64,000 nucleotides of DNA from Trichopria drosophilae (taxonomy: Eukaryota; Arthropoda; Insecta; Hymenoptera; Diapriidae), in NCBI GenBank assembly GCA_030407085.1, contig CM059584.1:129617501-129681500 (forward strand), written 5' to 3'. Positions 38,927 to 50,758 of this stretch are shown piece by piece. A program made the position numbers and the translations under genes. The notes below the pieces were generated by a model. The model ran no database searches. It saw nothing but the letters and a program-made list of their open reading frames with translations, and was not told where the DNA came from. Numbering within the stretch: the stretch's first letter is position 1; each line of letters begins with the position of its first letter.

Positions 38927-40433
38927 CTTCAACTGAGTTTCTACAGTAAAAAGATTTTTATTTCATTTATCGAAAAAATAGAAAAAAAATTTCAAAATAA
39001 AATAAAAATAAAAAATTTTAAATTTTAGAGATTTTTTCCGCAGAAAGAAATTACAGTCAATGGAATGCATACATAAAAAGTGATTTCCATTGTTGAATAT
39101 AAAGAATATGGTAGTACAATATTTTTTATAACCAATGGCCACGTAATAAAACAAATGTATTCAATAATATTAGTACCTTCACCCTTTTCATACCAAACGG
39201 ACTTCATTTTGTTACGTTTTGCAAGTGAATATTAATCTGTGTAATGATAAGCAAACAAATGTCAAAACCATATTTTCGGACGTATTTTTGTCCGTACTTT
39301 TCAAATCTGCTATTAATTTTGATTTTTTCAAAATGGCGGCTAATTTACAAAAAAAACGTGATTTTTTACATTTTTTATTTGTTTTACGTACTAACTAATA
39401 ATGTTCCCGTTGTCGGAACGGTACAAGTGTCTAGATTCTGTGGAATAATCACCATAACTAAAATTTAATCGACGCAAAATGTCAAAATTCAAAATGGCCG
39501 ATCCAATATGGCTTTTACACGCATTTTTAATGTTTTTTTATTTTTTGTATGTATTTAGTCGCTGATGCTTACTTTTTGAATAGTTTTGTTATATTTATCT
39601 CAGTCTGATACCGATTATACTAGAAAATGGCAATACAAGATGATATAGAATTCAAAATGGCTGAAAATATTATATTTTTATTATAATATAGATTTATTAT
39701 GTATATCTCAATATGATATCGATTATCCAAGAAAATAACAATACAAGATGATATGGAATTAAAAATAGTAGAAAATGTTTTATTTTCTTTCATAATCGAT
39801 ATCAAACTGAGATAAATATAATAAATCTATTGAAAAAATAAATGTCATGGACTAAAATATAAAATAAAATGAAAAAAAAATTGCATGTAAAAGCCGCCGT
39901 ATTGGATCGGCCATTTTGAATTTTGACATCCTGCGTCGCTTAAATTTTAGTTGTGGTTATTATTCCACAGAATCCAGAAGTGTGTACCGATTCGACAACG
40001 GGAACATTATTAGAACAACAAATAAATAAATAGCGTATTTGAAAAGTACAGACAAAAGTACGTCAGAAAATAAGGTTTTGAAATTTGTTTGCATATCATT
40101 ACACAGATAAATATTCACATGTGCGTGGGTGTACGTGTTGAATGTGTTTCATTACGCGGCCATTTTTAATCTACCATTGTTTACGAAAGATATTCTACTG
40201 GCATATCGTTATGTTCAACAATGGCGATCACTTCTCATGTATGCATTTTATTAATAATGACCCATTTTAGTGGAGAAAATCCTGAAAAATTAAAAAAAAA
40301 TGACCAAAAAATCGTGACATTTTATATTAATAACATTTTTGCCATTTTTTCACAGGAATCGATAGAGCATACTAGAGGAAAGTTATTTTTCGAAGATTAG
40401 AAAAGTCTTATTGACGGAGAAACAGAGCTGAAG
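38927..40433. mobile_element. 1.5-kb fold-back element (large inverted repeat)
   Basis: The two halves are inverted copies over almost their whole length. CTTCAACTGAGTTTCT (38927) faces AGAAACAGAGCTGAAG (ending 40433). AATGCATACATAAAAAGTGAT faces ATCACTTCTCATGTATGCATT. ATTAATCTGTGTAATGAT (about 39230) faces ATCATTACACAGATAAAT (about 40096). CAAAATGGCCGATCCAATA faces TATTGGATCGGCCATTTTG. Arms are roughly 700 bp and about 75-80% alike by eye. The centre (39600-39830) holds further related blocks around GATATCGATTAT. There is no transposase ORF. It is a fold-back DNA element or a collapsed pair of inverted copies. Confidence 0.7.
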
Positions 40434-42560
40434 TTTTTTGTTGAAAAAAATGTTGTTTAATGAAATTTCACAGTTTGATATTTTTTAGAAATGATACATT
40501 TTATTTCAAATTATTTTCAATGACGGAAGAAAATATAATTTAAAATGCAAGTAATTCTATTTGGCTATAAATTTTATTTATTTTAAAAAATTATCCAGCA
40601 GCCTTTTGAACTATGTAACTAAAAATTGAACAACCAAAAAAATAAAAAAATAAAAGTCAAATTGTTAAAATCATTAAAACCGCAAAATCTTATATAAAGA
40701 AATTATATTTTGTTCCGTGGGGTCTATAACTCTGTGCAATTGAATTTCTTTTACTGACAATTAAAAGGAATTCACAAACATGTGTCAGAATGAAAAATAG
40801 TTTTTAAAAAATGTGTAAAATCAGTGCTTGCTATAAAAAGTTCTTCCTCTACCCATTATTTGTAACTTTTAAATACCTTCAAGGTCGTCTAATTTTTATA
40901 AAAATATATCATGGAAAATTTATATGAATTTTGAAAGTATGCACTTTATGCTGTTTCAATACTGCGATTTTAAAATTTTGCCAAGATTAAAAATTCCAAA
41001 TGGCGGCTTCAAAATGGCGCTCTTCTCATGGAAAATTGTACATTTTTTTATGTATAATTAGTCTAAATGGAGATTTCAAGATACACGTTGGAACTGTGGT
41101 TTTTAAGACCCGTTAAATTGATTTTTAAAACTGAAAATGGCAATATGTCGGGGAAAAATGACATTTTCATAGATTTTTAATAATATTGGTGTCATATGGT
41201 TATTCAGGTCTCCAATTATGAATTACGTCCCCATTTTCACAGAAATTTTAACAGTTTGAATAATCTCTGAACAGAGATTTTTAATTAAAAGATATTGAAA
41301 TAGGAATGATATATAACTCGAAGTATTAGTTGCAAAATTAATAATTATTTCTAATAATATTCTGCGGATTTTCTGTAAAGTAAATAGAGGAATTATATCT
41401 TATATATTGCGTCATTTGATGAAAAATATCTTCGACGTTTTTTAATCACATATCCTTCTCAGATGAAATTATTTAGATCAAATTATATACGGGAACATAT
41501 TTTCCCAGCAAAATTATTAATTTTTTTTAATTCAATTTTTGTAGAAAATATTTGGAAGTCAAATAACTGTTTTTATTGTAGGCGATCGATAACAAAATTC
41601 ATTCATTATTTAGTAAATTTATAGATAAGAGAAATTATCGTATATTTGTGTTGTATATTACATGATTTTTATGTATTAACTAACAACGATAAGAAAAAAC
41701 TTCAACTCCGATATGATCGATGAATTGGGTGCGTATATATAAAATGCGTCACTTAATTATGTATTATGCAACACTGTTAACAAAAAATAAATAGAAAAAT
41801 ATATTTGAACACAACTATATTTTTGCACGTAAAATGTATGTGAGCAATTACGTAAATTAAACTGATTAAAAAAAAGAACCTCTGAAACGAGTGGTAATTG
41901 AACATAAAGGCAATAAATTACATTATATATAGTTATTATTTTTTGCAAAACTTAGGATACTAGTATACAATTTACACAGAAAAAACCCAGATAACAGGGA
42001 GTAATATATTATAGTTATTTATATTAAGAATTATCATTTGATGTCTCTACTTGAATATTCGCGATATTATCGTATGAAATCTTGAGATATTAAGTTCAAC
42101 GTAAATCTAATATTGAAAGATATTAAACTACGTTTGAAAGTTATATGCACGGTGAAAAATAGATGCTAAACATTACTATCTATTTGTTCAAAATAAGGAT
42201 TGTCATCATAAGATAGTTCTCATTACTATCTTGGATATTACACCTTACTACCTTGATGTTTAAAACAAGTATATAACATTCAAGTATAACTGCCACAAAT
42301 ATCTGAAATATTGACCATAAATATAACTATATTACCGGTTAATATCAAACTGTCGATTATAGTCTTTTATCATCTAGTTGTCTCTGTGTACTTCGTATAA
42401 ATAAAGTTTTTAATATCTCTTATATCACTATTTAATATCTAAGATTTTACTGTCTTCATATATAAATCATTAATTTTCTGCCTTCGATATTTTATATGCT
42501 AAAGCTCAATAACTAATTTACTTCGCAAATGCATGATATTTTACATAATTTTCGTACACC
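40434..42560. other. AT-rich, probably repeat-derived intron block
   Basis: Low-GC sequence continuing from the fold-back element, with further AAATGGCGGC/AAAATGGCGC motifs (40997-41020). The tail (about 42000-42500) is dense in TATCTT and GATATTA words. No coding signal was seen. Confidence 0.5.
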
Positions 42561-45500
42561 GTTAAATAAATAGAGAAAATTCCCCAAGTTAGATACAGTT
42601 TTTACTTACGCTATTACAAAACATCCAAACTATTTGTAGTTCATTAATAAACCCAAAACGTGTCTGGTATCCTTGTGTTCATTTAAATGAGAAAATATTT
42701 TTCTACGTATACTTTAAAAGCCTACATGGTTAAGCAAGTAGTAGAAATCGGAATAATTTACTGTCAAATATTTCGTTTGATCTAAATGCGATAAACTACC
42801 AGTGAAATGCTGCACGTAAGGATGACGTCTCATCAACGCCTAAGAAAAGTGGATGGTAAAAGTGTCTAATTTAAGACGTCGTTGCTACTAAGTCCTCGCT
42901 GAACAATTCCGCCTTTTAATTAAATTTAATTAGTTAATCATTACGTAGAATCGAAACGTCTAGTTACTCAACCATAAACAATACCCGGTTAAGAAGGTAG
43001 ATCCTAATGACAATTTTTTGCAATTGTGCGGTAAACAAATTAGCGTTCCAGAATTTACTTTCGAGCAACTCGGATATAAACTCGCTAAGAAATGCGACCT
43101 GCGGCTTATTTTCGAACAGAAAATGCGCGCTCGTCAGTATCACGTAAAAAAGAACCAGGAAAAAAGGCAAACATAAGACAGTGCTCGCGTGCGAGCATTT
43201 GCGTCTAGGCCCCACGGTCGCGATTACCGACGCGATTAACGATGCGTTTCGTATCAAGACATCACGATCAGGATCCTGATGCGGCGTAACATCAACATCA
43301 GCATCACCAGCAACAGCAGCAACAAGAGTCTCTCACCATGGAGGTAACGAGAGTAAGAGAAAGGCTTCGGAGGAGGAGAAAAAGGAAGACCAGAGGAGAG
43401 ATTCGCAGGGCAATTTGCGTCCGTCGAGCGAGAAACGGGCGGGGAATCCAGTCGTCGGCGATCATTATAATAAATGGGATAATGACATAACGGAAAGTTA
43501 ACGTCATAATTATTATGTAGGGAAATGCGAGACGTACGCATGCAGGGGCCGGTTATCACGTAAACGTTTGACCGGTGACTGTGCGGTAACACGTGTAAAA
43601 AGCTCTCGCCAGTGTGTCCTGTCTGTATTAATGCGTACACTAGTACGTAGTTGTAAACGTATGTACGTACGAGCAAAGCCGTATGTGTCGCGCTACGCGG
43701 CAAGGTGGCGATTAGGCCAAACGAGTATCGGACATGGTAACCTAACAACCTGCCAGCTCGTTATCTCTTTTAACGCCTCTGCTTCGTAGCGATCCTCATC
43801 AATCATCCTTTTTTCGCCGTGAACGCGATTTCGAAAACACGGTGGAAATACTCTTGGTTACCAAAGAGCTCCTTTTGTCACGTGCCTAGTGCCCAAGCGT
43901 ATCGCTTTAAAACGCTATAGCCTCTTAGGGCACATGATCATTATCGTGATGAAGTTCAGAAACCTGGTTCAATTGGGACAAGATAATGCCCAGCATCTAG
44001 TTGGTCATTTTGACTAATGACAGCCATATGTGCGTGGGTGAATGTCATTCTATACTGCCTACGATAGTGCTCACGTTTTGGATGATTACCTACACGTCAT
44101 TATTTCTTTCAAAACATAGGTTTCGTTGCTCTTCGAGTTTCTCTTTTGGATCGTCATGATGGACGCTGAACCTCCTTCGATTAGGACATTGTTTTGCCAA
44201 TTGAGCGTAGACTTCCGATATGGAATACTATATTTTCAATCTTGTGTTTTCTATCCTATTATACGTCCTCACATGTTTGAATTTATTATAATCAATATCT
44301 ATCACCATGTGATGAAATGTCAAAATCTTGAAAGTTACTTCTTCATTGAGCAGATCTTTTGGAACTGAATAGCTATGCCCAAACAGCACAAAACCATCCC
44401 AAGATCTCCCAGGAGCCCCTGAGGAGGTCCCGAGGACCAACAGCAGACATTTGGACATCCTCAGGAGCCCCCCATGACATCCCGGGACGCGAAGGTGCTC
44501 TTCATTATTTTCGGCATATTTTCTTGGTGTATTCTATTGATTCTAACCAGGAAGCAGTAATTTACCATTAATTAATAAAGCACCATTGCAACGTGTTTAT
44601 ACGGCAACAAATTGTACAACTTCCAGAGTTATTTTTAGTTCTCTTAACAGCACATAATTAACTAAATCCGAAATGAATTAGGCGATTATCTTTAACCCCA
44701 AACATTTCCTAACGTTTTGCACTTACGATGAATAGAACTGCGTCAACATATTGTATAAATTAAATTTATCTATACGCAATAGAAAACAATATTTCGCCCG
44801 ATTTGTGTCGTCTTTTACCTCCAGTTAGTCGTGGATATTTACATTTCCATATTATAAGCAGGGCATCGTAACACGTGTTAAATACGTCGCTATCGACATT
44901 GTCACCGTTCTTATCAAATCGACTTGTAAAGGTTGCGATAGATAATCATTATCCTCGTACACGCTTACCGTTTACCACCGAAGTATTTAGTGCGATTCTA
45001 TTTTAAACCTTTTCCAGTAGCTGGACGGCGATAAATTACTCGAATAATATATTGCTCGAACGTTACGAAAAGAAGTAACACCACAATATAGAGTTTGCAC
45101 TACTTTACCGTGATAGTGCATGTTTAATGGATTCATTTTACTCGTTATTCTATCGTGAAATCGATATGGACGGTTTTTTAAAATAAGCAACTTATTAGTG
45201 CAAATAAACAGTCATCATATGAGTTGTCTTCTTGATATTAGTTAGACGTAGTTTTAATAATTTCGTGTTCGAGTTTCTTCATGTTAGCAAACAAGGCCGA
45301 ATTTTCCGTGTTAGTTGCTGGCTTTATTCATCATTTCGAGGACATGCGTGCCGAAGTGATACGTGCTGACAGTGCGAATTACATAAATTATTCGTTCGAG
45401 CGGTAATCAATTTTTAGTTCAAGCATTTGTTTACACGAAGAAAAGTGTTACCACGAAGTCACTATCTCTTTGTTACCACTTAGTATTTCCAGAACTTTCT

Positions 45501-48500
45501 TCATCAACCTTATTCATAAATTTCTTTTTACTTTTATCATAGCATATTAAAAAAACTGAAAATGTTCCGACTAAAATAATTTCTTTGTGCATTACGCGGT
45601 ATGTGTTACAACCATGTGTGCTTCCAATGAGTGCATTAAAGAGTCGCTGAGACGTTTCTCCGGATAAATCTCGCCTGGCAGAAGCCTCCCTTCTCATCTT
45701 TGAAAGAAAAGAGCTTCAGTTTATGTATACACTTGATACCTGCTTATAAAGGTGAATATTTTCTCAGGAAAGAACAAAAATATTTTTTGAGGACTTCCTT
45801 AGCTTCGAACAACTAATTGCTGGGAACGACCATGTACTGCATGACCGCTTCTTACCGGAAAGGGTTAACGTACTAGTAGAAACGAAATTTAGCTACACTG
45901 CAATTTGAAAGTTTGTAAAACTAATTCCTCTTATCGTAAACGCAATGCCACCGGCCGAGATCTTTCGAACTACCTCGCAAGGTGAAAAACGAAGATCGTT
46001 AAACGCACTCTCAAGGCAACCGGCGTGTGTGGCGAGGCACGCGCGAAAAATGCTCATGCAGGTATCATCACTGCGAGAATGTACGTTTCTCACCAACATT
46101 TTCCGTAACATCGGCAGCCGCAAATTACGGGTATTCGCGAACACCAGCGATCGTGTGGCAATGAGTACCTAGCAACTGCAAATTTTCTGCGTAAAATCAA
46201 CAAGAGACGCAAAAAATCAAATCCCTGAGAAACTGTTGCGCGAATTTTTCATTCACTCTGATGCGAATCGCTTCCGGAGAAAATTGAACGTTCAGCCATG
46301 GTACAATCGGAATTTTATTGCCTTTGGCACTTTTTGTTGCCACTTTATCTGAAGGTTTTGTACATCTTTTTTTGAGCTGACCATCTAGAAATTCTCATAG
46401 TAGACTAGAAGGTTGCCAAAGACATATATAATTTATGACATGAATCTTATTGTAAGAAATCGTCCTGTATTTCGTTAATTAATAAAATGCAGTTCGAAAG
46501 TTCGATGTACGCAAGAATGACGATATCGATTGAACTCGGTCCCACGGTTGTTCGGTGATCTATTCAATTCTACCTCCCAGCGGAGATTCGTTGGAAGTTA
46601 TCGCCCCGCGCATGCACGCGCGAAAGTACTTCGCACACATGCGAACACATACTCGATCGGTGTAATCCGGGTGAGCGTACGGGAGGCAAAATGGCTACCG
46701 AGCCTCTCCGAAGCTCACATACCCGTCATCCAACCTGGCACGCGATTCCATAATAAGACTAGGCGCACGTGTGTGTCTGCGTGTTCGATGCTGCATGATC
46801 GCGTAACGAGTGGTGGCTGAGTGTAGGTGGCTGTTGGCCGGCTGCCGGGCAAGCAACTTTGTTTTGTGGCTGTCCACTGCGTCGTGTTTACATTGCGTGT
46901 ACCGCGTGTCACGCATAGATCCCCATACCGGACTCACCCGGAGAAATGGAGACAAATTGGTTTCAATGTTTTAGGGACATCCATTTGAATGGAGTCTACT
47001 GTTTATACCTCCAAAAAATTACTGAAAACAAAGTACGGGTCGAAAAATCGGCTTTCCGAATTAAAGTTCGTCGCGACGAATGCGATTTAGATGCTATATT
47101 GAGAGATCGAAGATATTGAATAGAGGGTAGGGTTTCGAGAGAAGCGGACTAACACATGAGCAGGAGACTGTATGTCGAAGTTTCTCCCTTATTCAGTCAG
47201 CCTGTGCGATGACGAGCACCTACTGATTACATAAGCTCACGAATGCACTGGGTGCAAATCTGCTTGGATCTCTGGGATAATTAAAGCTGCAAGACATGTT
47301 TGCGCTAGAACATGAGACGTCAGAAATAACTCAGCCAAACTTCGTGACACAAATTCCACTATTTAGGACATTGAGAATATTACTAATATAATTTTTTCAT
47401 TCGCTCTTTCTTGCATATCGTTTGATAGTCATTTCTACACGAAACTTCTGTATCGGACGTTATCGTGATCGAAGATCGAGAGATCTCGAGCAAACGTGAA
47501 AAGTGGCGCCCGAGGTGAGCCTTGGCGTGACGTGGTTTTAAACGGGAGCAGCTGTATTCCTCTCTGCTTTTATGTCCCTGTCCACGAGGCGCTCTAGCAG
47601 TTTGTCGTTGCTCCTTCGCGTCCGCCTCTGGCGATGCGTCGCCGTCCTTCTATTTACCAGTCTGGAGATTGTCTATATATACAGTGTTTTAAGGTACTCG
47701 GGTGTATTCGAAGGACTCTAATAGATTCGCATACAAATCCACGCATGAGAAAGTGCATCGGTTCTTTCTTCCCACTAAACCACTCAAAGTTAAGTAAACT
47801 CTTCACGGATGTATGTGCACTAATTTTCTTAGTTTCGTAGAATATCGAACCGTCTGAGAATCGGAAAACAGCGTTACGAAAATTCGAGAGGGATAACACT
47901 GGGGTTTTTTCGTAGCCCGAGGCAAATCCCTTTTCCGGCTGTCTTCTACATTGCGAGGATGTGCCTAATAGAATCTCCGTAGCTCGTTAGGTTCCTTCTC
48001 CGAAACATGCTTTCGTTAGCGCGAAGCAGGGCCGGCTTTACGAACCCTAATGGTTTAAACAAATAAACCAAGCATCAATAATTAGATGATTTGCTGATGT
48101 TGTATCGGGTTACACACTTCTCATACTACTGAATACCTGCTGGTGTGCATTAACCCGAAGTAAAGGAATGGCTAATTAATTCTTTCCCACGGCTACGCAA
48201 CCCTTGAAGTACTATCACTCGATTATATGCGGGGTGAATCGAGAGGGAGAATAAGAAATTGACCATTCGTATAGCCTTGAAAAAGCGCAGTCAAAGAGCG
48301 CTTTAAAATGTGATGGAACACCGAACATTAGGACTGGATGTTTTTCCGCCGCCAAGCTCCTTTTGAAAGTTGAACTCGATCACCGGTGGACCGGCAAAGG
48401 CGTAATAGGGATCTAAGGTTTTTTGCCCAACTGTGTCAGGCAAAACCACCGCGCTTATTAGCTCCAAAGGGTTTGGGCCCCGCGCGTACTTGGGTACATT

Positions 48501-48944
48501 TTCTGGTCTCGTGAACATACGCAGACCAATGCGCACGCGATCCCGAGATCGGTCTAGATCTAAAACGCATATACGTCAGTTACGAGAGTCCTTAAAGGCA
48601 GAAGCGCGCCTCCTGCACGATCTTAGTGTAGGTGAACCATTGGCCGTGGTCGCATTACCGTTTACGTGAATCTCGGTAGTAAGAGAGAGAGACGGATAAA
48701 TAATGAGCAGGACAATTTGAGAGAAGGACACTGAGACGTTCGAGGGAACTTTCGGAGGAGAGTGAGCGAGAGGAGAAAAGGAGTGGTTTAACAAAAGGTC
48801 GGCTGCTACGCACTGCACACGGCAGCAGTCATTGACAACGGGGTAGGTAAGAAGGACTAGATTTCACGAGCCAGCGATGTAGGATCCTTCAAAGGATGCC
48901 GACATTGCCGCAAAAAGGATTCGCATAAAAAAATGGAGAAAGAA

Positions 48945-48970
48945 GGAGAAAGAGAGAGAGAGAGAAAAAC
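48945..48970. repeat. (AG)n microsatellite
   Basis: A short AGAGAGAGAGAG run within a purine-rich stretch close to the core T-box exon. Confidence 0.7.
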
Positions 48971-49398
48971 AGCTTCCCTTGGTTATAGGAGTTAGAAGTG
49001 CGGCGGTTTCTACTGCTGCCATGCTGGTCACGTGAGTGAAGAAGAAAGAGAGTCGTGGCCGAAACCGACGAAGACACAAACGAGATGCTGCCGAGGTGAA
49101 GGGGGGCATGAAAGAAGCAACAGGGCTAATAGACGAGAAGCGCCTACTTGACGGCAAAATCCGCAGCGATAACTTAATCCTGGATTATTCGGGTGTCGAG
49201 AATCCTCTGTGGAAATATCCGATATCGCCAAGCCGCATGTCTTTTTATTTCTAATCTCTCGTATGTTACTATGTTATTACTAATGAAGAAACGAACTTAA
49301 TCAATAAAAGAAATATCAAAGACAACAATGCCATGCATGATTAACCATAGAGTCTTAATAACTAGTAAGTAAGTAAATTGTTGGGTGGCGTTACGTAC

Positions 49399-49561
49399 AG
49401 TACTTACAAAGCCGTGCTTGTCGCTGATATTGTTCGTGAGTTTCAGCTTGTGGAAACTCACAACTTTCTGCATCCACTGTTCCCCGCTGCTCGGAGAGTC
49501 CGGATGAATGTACATTCGCTTCGGCATTTCCGGATCTGCCTTACCAGCCACCATCCACCGA
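49399..49561 (-). CDS. omb: omb/Tbx2-3 T-box core exon (two possible 3' ends)
   Basis: This exon encodes the central T-box. After an acceptor GTCAAATAG (AG at 49562-49563) the first T completes Ser, followed by [51 protein letters not shown]. This is nearly identical to the Tbx2/Tbx3/Omb consensus as I know it; the Asp-Ser-Pro-Ser-Ser-Gly loop is its most variable part. Two donors are available. GTAAGT at 49402-49407 ends the exon at 49408 (154 nt). GTACGT at 49393-49398 ends it at 49399 (163 nt) and adds Val-Ser-Thr. Both leave phase 0, matching the next exon at 19176, which starts Thr-Ile-Leu-Asn-Ser-Met. The following intron is about 30.2 kb. The reading frame stays open a little past both donors, which is why a longer apparent ORF exists. 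Confidence 0.95.
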
Positions 49562-50368
49562 CTATTTGACATAAGAATAAAAGTATTAGAAAAATCGTCA
49601 ACGGCGATTAGAGTATACGAGCAGTTTCGAAAGCCGCCTTTCATTTCCGAGAATTTCCGCAATTAATTTTCAAGCGTGATAACTGAACTGATGTTAATCG
49701 GTTAGAAATGGTCGTCTTTCGAAAATCTACTCAGACATGCAACTGATTTTCCGTCGTCGGAGATGCCCGTTTTCATTCGTTGAAGAAGAATTATCCCTGA
49801 TCGTGAACCACAAAAGTCTTACGGCTTTCTTGAGGCAGGATTAGGTATTATCCCACGTTTACGGAAAGCAAGCTCCGAGCATCTCCGACGGCTTGTAAAT
49901 GTGAAGGTTTGCGAAATTGCGATCCCCATACAAGTCGAAATGAAAAACTTATTCTATCCCGGAAAAGTCACCAAATCCAGGATTTACTTTTCGCGCTCGT
50001 TTCACCTAGATTAACATTTAATGACTGCTGTACGAAAAAGTCCATTTCCTGCTCAATCCAGAATATTTGTCCGAAAATGATTCTTATTATCCATTCAAAT
50101 AACAAATATTTTATCTTATTTTGAACTAGACGATTTCACTCCACTTGTTCAACGTGGATATTCTGCTATAATTACATTTTCGACAAGTATGAGGAATTGT
50201 TCGCAGCGCACGCATCACCTCATGAAAAAGGGAATTCTACAAGAAATCCTGCCAAGTGTAAAATGAAACCAGTTTTTTTAAAAAGAAAGCAGCATTGTGC
50301 TTTTCAACAATTTTTAACGCGTCGGCTTTAATTTCACACTTTTGGATTTCCAAACTGACGATAATCAC
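49562..50368 (-). other. omb: omb intron, 807 bp, between copy A and the core exon
   Basis: A GTGATT...TAG intron, phase 2. If copy B is spliced directly to the core exon, the intron becomes 1,197 bp and contains copy A. I see no other exon or repeat in it. Confidence 0.75.
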
Positions 50369-50482
50369 CTGTTATGAAATTTATATCGGCACTCATCCAA
50401 TGCCACGATGTCCATTAGAAGAATGTATTTAGCTTGCGCGTCTAATCCGGATACCCTCACTTTATATGGGGGAAACATGCGT
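50369..50482 (-). CDS. omb: omb/Tbx2-3 T-box exon, copy A (downstream alternative)
   Basis: This is the second 114-nt version of the same T-box segment. The acceptor reads TTGTTCGCAG (AG at 50483-50484). The exon opens with A completing an AG|A arginine, then [27 protein letters not shown] and [10 protein letters not shown], and ends AAC AG before donor GTGATT (50363-50368). It keeps the Arg-Arg-Met-Phe-Pro-Pro start typical of Tbx2/3, whereas copy B does not. It departs from the family at Ala-Leu-Asp-Glu (usually Ala-Ala-Asp-Asp) and at Gln for Lys after LDA. It shares 28 of 37 whole residues with copy B, and 15 of those 28 shared residues use different codons. The 807-bp intron below it leads to the core exon at 49561. 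Splicing of B directly to A would also stay in frame, so frame alone does not stop both being included. Confidence 0.93.
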
Positions 50483-50758
50483 CTGCGAACAATTTGCAAT
50501 TGCAAGCAAAACTGCCGGTTAGTACTTTTCTTCGATTCTCGTTTGAATGTTTTATGTATGTCTTATATTATAGAATATCATAAAAAATATGTGAATAGTG
50601 CTATATCGAATAATAAGAAAGTACCCCAGTCCTTCACATATTCAGCCTGGCTATATGTCTTCTAAAATGTCAGTACAGATAGAAAAGAATATAAAAAATA
50701 GATATCGTACTGATTTTTAAAAGACAATGTTCCATTTAGTCCACTGCTTTTGATCTAC
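50483..50758 (-). other. omb: 276-bp spacer intron between the two alternative T-box exons
   Basis: This holds the donor of copy B and the acceptor of copy A. It is long enough for normal GT-AG splicing, so any mutual exclusion would need regulation (RNA pairing or splicing factors) rather than steric clash. Confidence 0.75.

Larger units (their letters stand above)
19177..49407 (-). other. omb: omb giant intron, about 30.2 kb, splitting the T-box
   Basis: This intron separates Lys-His-Gly-Phe from Thr-Ile-Leu-Asn within the DNA-binding domain. It uses donor GTAAGT (or GTACGT, 9 nt later) and acceptor CAG at 19177-19179. About 19.2-38.8 kb is mostly unique sequence with balanced composition and a few purine/pyrimidine microsatellites. 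About 38.9-42.6 kb is AT-rich and repeat-derived. About 42.7-49.3 kb is again balanced. Long introns of this kind in developmental regulators usually hold enhancers, which I cannot pinpoint. Weak ORF candidates inside it are listed as findings. Confidence 0.8.
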
